64,000 bases of DNA from Achatina immaculata (Eukaryota; Mollusca; Gastropoda; Stylommatophora; Achatinidae), in NCBI GenBank assembly GCA_009760885.1, contig CM019693.1:45381251-45445250 (forward strand), in the 5' to 3' direction. Shown here piece after piece: positions 41,792 through 52,521 of this stretch (position 1 is the first letter of the stretch; each line of letters starts with the position of its first letter). Position numbers and translations under genes: made by a program. The notes beneath the pieces were generated by a model. That model was not told the DNA's origin. It did no database searches and saw only the letters and a program-made list of their open reading frames with translations.

Positions 41792-44036
41792 GACATAATT
41801 AGTTTTTCCATTCCTTTTTGTGTTGTGGAGAGTAATACTATGTCATCAGTGTATCTAATCTCTGGTATTTTATAACCTCCAATTGTTATGGCATCGTAAT
41901 ATTCTTTTTCCACATCTTCTCTAACATTCCTCATTATATTTTCAGTATACAAGTTAAATAATTAAGCCGACAGTACGCAACCCCTGACGGACCTCTTGTT
42001 TTATGTCAAACCAAGTTGTTGTTTCACCATTTATTCTTACTGCTGCCTGCTGGCCTAGATACAGCAGTGATATTATTTGTATCAGCTGTGTTGGAAATCC
42101 CATTTCCGCCCCCCCCCCCCATTATTTCCCAAAGTTTCTGGTGTTATACACAATCAAATGTCTTTGAGTAGCCTATACAGGATAAATATATGTTCACGTT
42201 AAATTGTCTGCATTTCTCTATTATTATTATTGTGTTGAAAATATGATCTCTTGTTCCTCTTCCTTATCTAAATCCATCCTGGACCATATTGACTTCTTCT
42301 GTTTTCTTACGGAGTCTACCCATTATGATTTTAACAGAACTTTACTGGCATGACTAATCAAGGGAACAGTTCCGTAGTTTGTGCATAATTTCAGGTTACC
42401 CTTTTTTGGCAGTTGTATGAATACATTTCTTTTCCATTCTTTTGGCCAAATACCCGAATGCCATATCTTTTTACATAGTGCATGATGTATTGCTGTACAT
42501 TCCTTTCCTCCTGCTTTAATAAATTCAGCGGTTATCTCATCACATCCTGGTGATTTACCATTTTTCAGACTCGTTATTACTCCAAAAACTTCTTCATTTG
42601 TTGGTTCGAGTTCTTTCTCCTCTAATAATAATTCACACTGTAGATTTCCTCCTTAACAGTCAGTTGTATCACACATTCCTCTGAAATATTCCTTCCATCT
42701 TTCTAGAATTTCTTATTTCTCTGATAAGGTATTCCCCATCTCGTCACAAATTACATTTTTTAGTTTAGATGTAAGACTTCTTGTCAATGTCTTCATTTCT
42801 TTAAACATTTCACTATCTCTTCCAACTTTTGATGTCCTTCTATTTTTTCACAACAGTCCTGTATGTACTGTTTTGTTGTTGTTGTTGTTGTTGTGTTGTC
42901 TCTTCTTATGTTTCTTGTCATTTCTTTTGCTAAATATGTCCATTTCGTCTTCATTTCTCTACGTTGTTTTATACGTTCTAATGTTCCTGCTGGATTCCAT
43001 TCATTCTTTTGTGTTCTCTTTACTGGAACTATATCTTTAGGCTGCTGTTATTAAGATATACCTGGCCTGTGTAGCCAATTCATCTGGTTTCATCTCCTCC
43101 TGTACAGCCAACAGTGTCTCAAAACTGTTCTTCACTTCTATACTATATTGTTCTAGTATTTTTGTAAGATCAAAGCGGAGTGGTCTTGATCCCCTAAATA
43201 CCTTTTTTATCTTTATCTTCATGTCTGCTATTAATAACTCATGGTCCGTGTCACAATCAGCACCTGGTAAAGTTTTTGCTGATGTTATACTTGATCTCCA
43301 TCTTCTTTGCACTAAAATGTAATCTATTTGATTCTTGGTTTTCCTATCAGGTGATGTCCATGTGTAAAGTCTTCTTGGACGTTGTCTAAAAATTATGTTA
43401 GCGACCTTTAGTTCATTTTCCATGCAAGATGTCATTAGACTGTCATCTGCCTCATTTCTATGCCCTGTACTAAATTTCCCCAAAACATATCCTTCGTCTT
43501 CTGCTCTTTCTGTACCTATCTTTGCATTAAAATCCCCCATTATTAATACAATATCATTTTTCCGTACCTGGTCTATTGTCCTTTGAAATGTGTTATAAAA
43601 GTTTTCTACTTTCTCTTCTTCTGCTGCTGATGTAGGTGCATATATATGGATGATTGTTACATTTCTAGGAGTGCCTTTAAGTCTGATAATGAAGATTCTA
43701 TCACTTACTGGGTTGTAACCTAGTAATGTTTTTTATGTTAATCTGTTCAATTAAAAAGCCACTTCACTCTTTCCTCCTAATTCTCCACTAGAGTATACAG
43801 AGATACCATCATTTTCGATCTTGAAGTGTCCTGATCCTTTCCATCGATGTTCACAGATTCCCAAAATGTGTATCCCCGTTCTTTTCATCTCATCACTTAT
43901 TATTTGATACTTCCCCTCATACATACTTCTTACATTCCATGTTCCTACTCTTATTTTTGTTTTTAATTTGATGCTGGGGTCTTCTTTGGTAACACAGTCA
44001 GAATTTTGTCCGTCAGCACAATTACTATCGCCCATG
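41792..44036 (-). mobile_element. LINE A second copy, 5' segment
   Basis: Continuation of the minus-strand LINE A after the nested insert. It reads RT (MYTENIMRNVREDVEKEYYD, then RYTDD in place of RYADD near 41850), the connecting region and the endonuclease up to 44035. RT motif C has lost its first-position alanine (T for A). 5'-truncated relative to 17575. Confidence 0.9.
43037..44035 (-). pseudogene. LINE A endonuclease, second copy
   Basis: Two frames: 43751-44035 (RVGTWNVRSMYEGKYQ, ILGICEHRWKGSGHFKIEND) and 43037-43540 (MGDFNAKIGTERAEDEGYV, TKNQIDYILVQRRWRSSI, LPGADCDTDHELLIADMKIK). GDFNA, QIDY and D-DH motifs are all kept. It is a better preserved endonuclease than the plus-strand copy at 17894, but is still split by shifts between 43540 and 43751. 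Confidence 0.88.
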
Positions 44037-44039
44037 ATA

Positions 44040-44819
44040 AGTTGATTTTAGTAAACTAACCAGGTCATCAAAGAAATGGAGAGATACCATCTAGACATAC
44101 TGGGCATCAGCGAAATGCGATGGCCAGAAGCGGGTAAAAGATCGGCGGAACACGGCAAGTTAATTATACATTCAGGTAGAAATGACAATAAATTCCGAGA
44201 CGGAGTGGGCATTATTATGTCAAATGTAGCTGCAAAGAGCCTGGTAGAATGGGAACCAGTGAACAGTCGTATAATAAGAGCACGATACAACCTACGACAC
44301 GGAAGAATGACAATAATACAGTGTTATGCACCCACGAATGATGCAGATAATGATGTGAAAGACGACTTCTATCACCAACTACAACAAATCACCAACAAAG
44401 TCCCTAAACACGACATCCTAATTGCTATGGGGGACTTCAATGCTAAGGTAGGGAAGGATAATACCGACGTTGAAAAAGTGATGGGGAAAGAAGGAATTGA
44501 CATGGTTAATCAGAATGGAGAAAGATTAATTGAAATATGTCTAACAGAGGGCATGGTCATTGGAGGGACAATATTCCCACACAAAGAGATACATAAAACA
44601 ACGTGGATATCTCCAGATGATAGAACTAGAAACCAGATAGACCATTTTTGTATTAGAAAGCAATACAGAACATCTCTCATGGATGTAAGGGCTTATAGGG
44701 GTGCAGATGTCAACAGTGATCACAACCTGTGCATAGGGAAAATAAAACTAAAATTGAAAAGTCAACACAAGAAATCAGTACACAGAAAGATAAACATCCA
44801 CAGCCTACAAGAAGAAAAT
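44040..44819 (+). mobile_element. LINE family C copy 1, 5' segment
   Basis: Plus-strand RTE-like LINE starting inside the endonuclease, head to head with the LINE A copy on its left. Its 3' end here is the 13-bp target site ACAAGAAGAAAAT (44807-44819), duplicated at 48013-48025 on the other side of an AG-family insert. Confidence 0.9.
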
Positions 44820-44840
44820 CTCTCTCTCTCTGAACCTTAA
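44076..44840 (+). pseudogene. LINE C endonuclease
   Basis: A 254-codon frame: MERYHLDILGISEMRWPEAG (Glu of the active site), MTIIQCYAPTNDADNDVKDD, ILIAMGDFNAKVGKDN (GDFN), FPHKEIHKTTWISPDDRTRN, QIDHFCIRKQYRTSL and GADVNSDHNLCIGKIKLKLK (SDH). All catalytic motifs are intact. The first strand of the fold is missing by 5' truncation, and the last few residues read into the inserted LINE. Confidence 0.9.
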
Positions 44841-45793
44841 GTGCCCAGGGCACATGGGGCTTCCGCAAGGGTTTTCCACAAATGCCTGTCTTTCGCCTTT
44901 TTTTCTGCTCTTGCCCAGGTGAGCCCTCTATTGCTCAACATCCTTTCTGTTGTTCTTCTCCATGTCTCTTTTGGTCTACCCTTACTTCTGCTCCCCTGTG
45001 GTGTCCATCTTAGTGCTATTTTTGGTAGTGAGTTGTCAGTCATTCGGAGCACATGTCCCAACCATCGCCAGCGTCTTTCCTCAATAATTGTTGTCAGTGG
45101 TTTCATCTGCATTTCTGCCAATAAGATGTTATTTCTTATGGTGTTTGGCCAAAATATTTTTTAAATTCTACGTAAACATTTAGTCTGGAAAGAATTCAAC
45201 TTGTTTTCTATGGTTTTGGTGATTTTCCAGCATTCACTTCCATAGAGTAGTACACTTAGAACATTACTCTTAAATATCCTGATTTTCATATTTATGCTTA
45301 GTTTATTTGATTTCCATATATTCTGTAGCATTGCAAAAGCCTGATTTGCTTTAGTAAGTCTGCTGTTGATGTCCTCTGTGCTGTCTCCATTTTCTACTAC
45401 TCTGCTGCCAAGGTATACAAATTCGTTGACCTCCTCCACTAACTTGTTATCTACTCTGAGTACATTTCTGTTGTTCACATTTTGCTTCATTAACTTTGTC
45501 TTTCCTACGTTGATCTTTAGTCCTATGTTGTTTGCATTCTGGGTTAACTTGTTTATTTTATCTTGCATATCTTTGTGACTGCTTGATAATAGACAAATGT
45601 CGTCCGCAAAGTCAAGGTCCTCCAGCACTGTGTTAAGGGTCCATTGTAATCCTCTGCGTTTGTCTGATGTTGCCTCCTTCATTAACCAGTCTACTGCCAA
45701 GATAAATAATGTTGGTGATAGTACACATCCCTGTTTCACTCCTGTTTGTACCCTAAAGCTGCTGGAGGTATGTTCTCCACAGATAATTTGCAC
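44837..45793 (-). pseudogene. AG LINE RT palm and C-terminus
   Basis: 45161-45793 (210 codons) reads QTGVKQGCVLSPTLFILAVD (motif B), TVLEDLDFADDICLLSS (motif C as FADD), EEVNEFVYLGSRVVENGD and LLYGSECWKITKT. 44837-45121 (94 codons) reads MQMKPLTTIIEERRWRWLGH and ends at AEAPCALGT, the natural C-terminus just before the (AG)n tail. A one-base-type break near 45150 separates the two. Confidence 0.92.
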
Positions 45794-46853
45794 TGAAAAC
45801 CCTCGTATAGGGCTTTGATTACATTAACTATTTTATGGGGGAGGCCATGCCATCTTAGGATTTTCCACAGTGCATCTCTGTTGACACTGTCAAAGGCTTT
45901 CTCAAAATCTATGAATAATGCATATGTTGTGCTATGCCATTCATTTGCCTGTTCTAATATTTGTCTAAGTACAAATATATGGTCTATGCATGATCTTCCT
46001 TTCCTAAATCCTGCCTGCTCTTTCCGAAGTTTTTCCTCAAGTATTGGTACAATTCTGTTGATGATTATTCTGCAAAATACTTTACTAGTGAGTGGCAGTA
46101 GGGTAATGCCTCTCCAGTTCCCGCAATCTCTGAGGTCACCCTTCTTTGGTAGTTTTACTATAAGACCAGTTTTCCACTCCTCTGGCGCTTTTTCTAAATC
46201 CCAAATTTGTTGTAATATCCGGCAAAGTTGTTTTGGTGTTTCTGTTTCTTCTGCTTTCAACATCTCAGCAGTCACTTCATCTTCACCTGGTGCCCTGTCT
46301 GATTTTAGCATCTTTATCGCCTCTTTTACTTCATTTATTGTTATTGGCCTGTATTGATGTTTAGTTCCGCTTTTGCTTCAGGTATATCTATTGCTTGTGC
46401 TGCTTGTGTTCTGTTTAGTAGGGTGTTAAAGTGTTCCCTCCATCTTTCAATTTTTTCTCTTTCTCCACTGACCAGTTGTCCATTTTGTGTTCTTACTGCA
46501 CTTTCACATCTTGTATTGAAGTTACCTGTCATCTGTTTTGTGATTTTATATATGGTTTTCATGTCATTTGTATATGCTGCTTTCTCTGCTGTCTCTGCTA
46601 AGTTGTCATAATACTGACGTTTATCTTGACGGCATGATTCCTTCACTTCTTTGTCTTTTTGTGCATAATTACTTAAAACTCGTTCTTTAAGCCGTTGTGA
46701 TTTGGTGTGCAGTAATTTTTTCTTGATTTCTTTTCTTTGCTCTATCTTTTCCCATGTGGTCTCACTTATCCATTCCTCTTTTCTCCTTTTCCGATATCCC
46801 AGCACCTCTTTTGCTGTTTCCTGTAGTGTTTTATTGAACTCTAATATGGACAT
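45736..46853 (-). pseudogene. AG LINE linker and RT fingers/palm
   Basis: 46341-46853 (170 codons) is the basic connecting region (EEWISETTWEKIEQRKEIKK). 45736-46311 (191 codons) reads GEDEVTAEMLKAEETETPKQ, GNWRGITLLPLTSKVFCRII (motif 1), QAGFRKGRSCIDHIF (motif 2) and TYALFIDFEKAFDSVNRDAL (motif A, catalytic Asp). A frame break near 46330 and another between 45736 and 45793 separate the three parts of the protein. Confidence 0.92.
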
Positions 46854-46894
46854 TTCTGCTTCGTCTTGTAGGACACTGAAGCGGTTCTTAAGTA

Positions 46895-47812
46895 TTATGA
46901 GAATTCATTTCTTGTTTGCTGGTCTATCAGTTTTCTTGTATCAAAATGTATCTTTCTGTGTTCTCCGATTCTGGCTTTCCTTAATTTTAGTTTTATTTTT
47001 GCTACCAGAAGGTTGTGATCACTTCCTATATCTGCTCCTTTCCTTGCTCGCACATCTTGTAGTGACCGTTTCCACTTGTTGTTTATTAGTATGTGATCGA
47101 TTTGGTTTTCTGTGGTTTTATCTGGTGACCTCCAAGTCACCTTATGGATGTTTTTGTGTTGGAAAATTGTCCCTCCGATGGTCATCATGTTTTCTTCACA
47201 GAAACTGCACAGTCTTTCTCCATTTTCATTTATTTCTCCGATTCCTTCTCTTCCCATGATTCTTCTTCTATCTTCATTTCCTTCACCTACTTTTGCATTG
47301 AAGTCGCCCAAGATGAGTAGCATATCATGCTTGGGTATTGTTTCTACTGTGGCTTGGAGGCTGTTGTAAAAATCTTCTTTTAATTCCTCTTCAGCTGCTT
47401 CTGTTGGTGCATAACAAACTATAATAGACAGCTTCGTGAATCTTGAGTTGAACCGTGCATATAATAATCTCTCATTTATTGGGGTCCATTTCAGCAATGC
47501 TCTTGATGCTTCTTTTGTTATAATCAATGCTACTCCTCCTTCATGAAGATCTTCTTTACCTGACCATATTATTGTATCTTCTGTGTGCTGTGTTGTTAAT
47601 TTCCTTCTGCCTTGTCCTGTCCATCTTGCTTCTTGTATTCCTAGTATGTCTAGTTTGTATCTGTTCATTTCCTTGATGGTTTGTGCTAGTTTTCCAGTCT
47701 GGTTTAGTGTTCTTACATTCCAGCTGCCTATATGCATCTTTTGTTTAGGTTCCAGGAGGTCTGCAGTCGGGCTGGGGACTTCCAGTGGCTGGCTTTCATC
47801 CACAACCTTCAT
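46895..47812 (-). pseudogene. AG LINE ORF start and complete endonuclease
   Basis: A 305-codon frame from MKVVDESQPLEVPSP. GSWNVRTLNQTGKLAQ, LDILGIQEARWTGQG (Glu), IIVCYAPTEAAEEE, MLLILGDFNAKVGEGNEDR (GDFN), TEDQ-equivalent TENQIDHILINNKW and GADIGSDHNLLVAKIK (SDH) form a complete APE-type endonuclease. The start lies about 200 bp inside the 5' end, so the N-terminus may be original. A frameshift near 46890 separates it from the linker. Confidence 0.92.
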
Positions 47813-48025
47813 GGGCTCAGTTTCCTGATACGCATTTCTCCTTCCACCTGCATTTGCTTTTTCCCTTGCTTCTGTTTCTGTAGCAGTCTGATAGTTTTTT
47901 ACCAGATAGGGTTGCTGGCCCTATGCTGAACCCTCCTTAGTCGCCTTTTACGATCATGCATGGTAGGGTACAGTGGTCCTATTCTTTGCAGATCCCGGGT
48001 ACCACACGGGTAACAAGAAGAAAAT

Positions 48026-50160
48026 ACTAACATTAATTTCAATCAGGAACTTGCCAATCATTCAAAAACACCCAGTGAAGTTGAGGAGATAGATATAGAT
48101 GAGTTATGGAATTCTTACAGCACAGCCATAATCACAGCAGCAAAAGTAAGCTCTGGATTGGAAAAACCAAATAGAAAAGCATGGATATCAGATAAAACAT
48201 GGAAGTATATACATGAAAGACGAGCAGTCAAATTAAACATGTTGAATGCAAAAGCAGATCATGAAAGAGATTCGGCAAAAGCAAAATACAAAGACATAGA
48301 CAAGAAAGTAAAAAGTTCAGCTAGAAGGGATAAAAGAGCATACATAGACAATATGGCGAATGAGGCAGAAAAAGCAGCAAAAACAGGAGACAACAAAACT
48401 TTATATAACTTACAAAAAAGGCTAACAGGTACTATTACATCTAAAGAAAGACCAATCCTTAGCAAAACTGGAACACTATTAACATCAAATAAAGACCAAA
48501 AGCAAAGATGGGCTGAACACTTCCAAGAAATACTCAATCGACCACACCCAAAAGAATTGTTAAACCTTGAAACTGACTTACCAGCCCCACAGCTAAATGT
48601 CAACCTAGATGAAATTGAATTGCATGAAATTGAAACAGCAGTGAATTTAATGGCTAACAACAAAGCTGCAGGTGAAGATGAAATAACTGCCGAGATGCTA
48701 AAAGCTATCAGTAGTGACAACATGAGACAACTACAGAGAATGTTTAACAAGATTTGGAAAGAAGAAAAGGTCCCTTCTAAGTGGAAGAAAGGAATCATTG
48801 TTAAAATACCAAAAAAAGGGCAACCTTAGTGACTGTAACAACTGGAGAGGAGTAACCTTACTATCAGTTGTGTCAAAAGTATTTTGCAAGGTCATTTTGA
48901 ATAGACTCAAAGATATAGTGGATGTTGCAATGAGAGAAGAACAAGCAGGATTTCGAAAAGGGAGAAGCTGTCTCGACCAGATCTTTACTCTCAGAATAAT
49001 ACTTGAAGAACATATTGAAAAGCAGAAACCATTAATACTGAATTTCATAGATTTTAAGAAGGCATTTGATAGCATACACAGAGATTCATTATGGAGAATT
49101 CTATGTCTATATGGAATACCATCTAAAATTGTCAACATCATTAAGGACTTATACAATGGATATGGTTGTGCAGTCAAGACAGAAGAAGGGATGAGTGAAT
49201 GGTTCCAGATTGAAACAGGCGTGAAACAAGGATGTATACTGTCTCCTTTACTTTTTGGGATTACAATAGACTTCATAATGAAAAAATGCTGCTCAGGTAA
49301 CACAGGTATTGACTGGGTACATGGGACCCAACTAGAAGATCTTGATTTTGCTGATGACATAACACTTATCAGTAACACTGTGAATTCCATGCAAGAAAAA
49401 ACAGATAGCCTGTCTTCATTGGCTAGCAAAATAGGACTTGAAATTAACAAGGACAAAACAAAAATAATGAAAATTCCCATCAATCAAAATGGAAAAATAC
49501 ACATAGAAGGGACAGATATTGAAGAAGTCAATCAATTTGCATACCTTGGCAGCTACATGGACCATGGTGGTGACACTAGACAGGAAGTTAGGATCAGAAT
49601 TGCAAAAGCAGCATCAATCTTCAAGAATCTTGAGAACATATGGAATTCAAAAGTTATAAGCACAAAAACCAAGTTAAGACTATTCAATTCAAATGTAATA
49701 TCCACCCTCATTTATGCATGCGAAAGCTGGAAAACAACTAAAGAAATAGAAAAGAAATTAGACTCTTTTGAAAACAAATGCCTAAGGAAAATACTCGGCA
49801 TCAAGTGGAATGAATTCAAGAACAATGCAGAGATAAGACAGATGACTGAACAACAACCAGTCTCACGGGTGATCAGGAAAAGGAGATGGACATATGTTGG
49901 CCACTTGATGAGAAGAAATGAGCAGAGAATCCCCAAACAAGCTATCAAGTGGAACATAACAGGCCGAAGAAAAAGGGGCAGACCGCGTGAAACTCTGAAG
50001 AGAACATTATTAAGAGAGGCCAAGTTAACAGGCATAAAATCCTTTGTTGAGGTTGAAAGACTCGCCGAAGACAGGAAATATTGACGAACTACTTTGCGAG
50101 CCCTATGTGACGTCTAACGGCACGGGAAGGATATAAGATATAAGATATAAGATATAAGAT
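48026..50160 (+). mobile_element. LINE family C copy 1, 3' segment with (ATAAG)n tail
   Basis: Continuation of 44040-44819 after the AG insert, ending in four copies of ATAAGAT-type text (about 50131-50160). Together the two segments make about 2.9 kb. Confidence 0.93.
48158..50084 (+). pseudogene. LINE C linker and reverse transcriptase
   Basis: Two frames joined by one shift at about 48798-48829: 223 codons (48158-48829; linker, AGEDEITAEMLKAISSD) and 428 codons (48798-50084). The latter has CNNWRGVTLLSVVSKVFCK (motif 1), EEQAGFRKGRSCLDQIFTLR (motif 2), LILNFIDFKKAFDSIHRDSL (motif A), TGVKQGCILSPLLFGITIDF (motif B), LEDLDFADDITLIS (motif C, FADD), NQFAYLGSYMDHGGD and the C-terminal RKRRWTYVGHLMRRNE and RKRGRPRETLKRTLLREAK. 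All RT catalytic residues are present. No RNase H. Confidence 0.94.
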
Positions 50161-50199
50161 GATAAGTTCACAAATAATCGGCCTAGTACAACAATACTA

Positions 50200-50935
50200 A
50201 TTACCAAATAAGATTAGTAAACATTCTGTATCTACTCTGTTTTATTGCATGTAGCAGAAACTTGGACTATAAGCAAGCAGCTAGAGAGATTAACGCAGCA
50301 GAAATGTGATTCTACAGAAAACTAGATTATATAACATGGAGAGAATAAAGAGAATAACTCCAAATGTAACATGAACTTCTAAAAAAAAATAAAGTTCAAG
50401 AAAGCTAAATACTTTGACCATATCAAAAGATATAACAGTATAATGAGGATTATACTAGAAGGAAAGGTGACAGAAAAGAGAGCAGGAAGTAGAAAGAGAT
50501 GTAGATGGGAAGACAACATACGAGAATGGTCAGGAAGTAGAAAGAGATGTAGATGGGAAGACAACATACGAGAATGGTCAGGAAGTAGAAAGAGATGTAG
50601 ATGGGAAGACAACATACGAGAATGGTCAGGAAGTAGAAAGAGATGTAGATGGGAAGACAACATACGAGAATGGTCAGGAAGTAGAAAGAGATGTAGATGA
50701 GAAGACAACATACGAGAATGGTCAGGAAGTAGAAAGAGATGTAGATGGGAAGACAACATACGAGAATGGTCAGGAAGTAGAAAGAGATGTAGATGGGAAG
50801 ACAACATACGAGAATGGTCAGGACACAGCCTGGCTGAGTGCACCATCAAGGCGAGGGAGCGGGGGAACTGGAGATTTATTACCGCCAACCTTCTTTCCGA
50901 AGAAGTCACATGATGATGATGATGATGATTACAAC
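50200..50935 (+). mobile_element. LINE 3' fragment with internal repeat and (GAT)n tail
   Basis: Broken plus-strand frames lead into RIILEGKVTEKRAGSRKR, a tandemly amplified stretch and then GHSLAECTIKARERGNWRFI, the usual C-terminus of an RTE-like LINE. (GAT)n follows at 50910-50929. See the repeat entry at 50485-50820. Confidence 0.85.
50485..50820 (+). repeat. 48-bp in-frame minisatellite inside LINE coding sequence, seven units
   Basis: Units begin at 50485, 50533, 50581, 50629, 50677, 50725 and 50773, exactly 48 bp apart. Each encodes GSRKRCRWEDNIREWS-type text, 16 codons. The single ancestral unit is the conserved RRWEDNI-REW segment near the LINE C-terminus. The unit at 50677 has TGG changed to TGA (about 50698-50700). 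Confidence 0.97.
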
Positions 50936-51929
50936 AGTGAATACGTGTGTGAGAGAGGTTGCATGTGTGTGTGTGTATTTACAGTCTCGCGCTTTAAACA
51001 CGTGGACACTAAATTTAATGCTACAGTAGTCAGAAAAGCTTTTGTTAACAAGACAAAAATATAGCCTTCCTTGGACAAGAACAAGTTGTTAAAAAAATAT
51101 GTGTGAGAGGAACAAAGACCAAAAATATAGCACTTCTAGTTACTGTCTGCCTACGTCAGTTTTTACATTACCTTTTCGTCGTCGTAGTTCTTATCTTTTC
51201 GGCTGGTTTTTCGCTATTGTTATGTTTAGAATACGCAAAGCCGAAACATCACTTCCGTGTTTAAATATCAATATTATGTTGTTCCTACTATTGTTGTTAA
51301 TAATTAAGTTGTTTAGCACTGCCGCCGTGTAATATTTGCCATTCGTGTTTTCATCAAATTCACATGCGTAGAAAGGAAAGGAGAAAAATTAGTACGAGTA
51401 AACAAAGCTGTTGATATTTAACAGGTGAGTAATTAACAGTTCGTTTTGGAGTACGTTAAATGTCGTTCACAGAATCTTAGGGAGCTTGAAACGTTTCGTG
51501 TTACAAGCAGGTAGTTCTGAGTTGTAGCTAGCAAGGATTTTAAACAAAAGGACTGGATGTTTGCACGGTAGAAAACTTTGATGTAGTCAATATGTTCTCG
51601 GAGGATAAAGTAATGAATTTGAATCTGATAAACTATTTACAGCGAAATTGTAGCACTGACTTTCTAGACCAATAACATTTCAACACTGGCTTTCTTGATA
51701 ACCGAAATCCTAGCACTGACTTTATTGGCGATCGAAATTCAGAGGGTCATAGACATGTTATATCTCCTTTTTTTAAAACTAAATCTAAGGCTAAGGGAAA
51801 TCACCGAACAATTTGTGCGGTTCTGATATTATTTCTCTCCCTTACAGACACCCTTACAGTATATCGTGAACTTTAAAAAAAAATGTAAAAAGGAAATGAA
51901 AGAAATACAAGAACTTTTGCTATAAAAAT
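50936..51929. other. Unannotated spacer
   Basis: No recognisable gene. A loose ~45-bp repetition around CTAGCACTGACTTT occurs near 51645-51735. An AACAGGTGAGTAAT sequence at about 51420 resembles a splice donor but has no coding partner. Confidence 0.45.
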
Positions 51930-52511
51930 ATAAATGCTCATATGACAACATTTAAGCACTGTCTCTTTCAAAGTAATGCTGTCTAGTAGCGATACATCGT
52001 TCCCAACATTTCTTCCAATGTTGGGCGCACTTTTTCCTGAATCTCCTCCATGGTTTGGAAATTACGTCTTTTCAAAGTGGTTTAAAGTTTGGGAAACAGG
52101 AAAGATTCTGCAGGGGTTACGTCTGGAGAATAGGGTAGATGGGGCACAATAAATATCTAATATTGTGCCAGATAACTGCGGATGAGCAGCGCCGCGTGAG
52201 CCGGAGCATTGTCGTAGTGCAACATCTAAAGTTGGTTTTCCTACATTTCAGGTCTCTTTCTGCACACATAATCTCTCAACCAACCATTTGTTTACCACTT
52301 GACCACGTGGTGCAAAATTCATAGTGAACAGTGCATTTGCAATTAAAAAAAAACATAATACCACTTTGATCTATAACCGACTTATCCGTGCTTTTTTTCT
52401 TTTGGTCGAAGAGACATTTTTCCCACTCCGTGCGAAGACTGCATCTTAGTTTCAACATCATAGCCATAAATCCTCGTCTGTTAAGATGTTCTTAAGAAAT
52501 TCTCCATGACC
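51930..52511 (-). mobile_element. Mariner-like transposon fossil, transposase C-terminal part
   Basis: Minus strand. NILTDED at about 52480 corresponds to the first catalytic-Asp region of mariner transposases. The 63-codon frame at 52276-52467 ends in VHYEFCTTWSSGKQMVG, a familiar mariner stretch. Frames are broken. The outer terminal repeat was not identified. The element is split at 52511-52521 by a LINE. Confidence 0.75.
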
Positions 52512-52521
52512 ATTTACATTG

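Larger units (their letters stand above)
44820..48012 (-). mobile_element. AG-family LINE, near full length (3.2 kb), nested in LINE C
   Basis: Minus-strand RTE-like element with its (AG)n tail at the left (CTCTCTCTCTCT at about 44820-44832) and its 5' end at 48012. It is flanked by the perfect 13-bp repeat ACAAGAAGAAAAT at 44807-44819 and 48013-48025. About 200 bp of 5' leader (47813-48012) includes CGTAAAAGGCGACTAAGGAG. The protein is endonuclease-linker-RT, without RNase H. Only about four frame lesions make it the best preserved LINE in the window. Confidence 0.96.

Noticed and set aside
40187..44046. Target-site duplication for LINE A copy 2 (ATGAT-like match)
   Set aside because: Only about five bases agree, which is too short to support.
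50379..50909. Minus-strand ORF with the repeated text PDHSRMLSSHLHLFLL
   Set aside because: The antisense of the 48-bp LINE-derived minisatellite.
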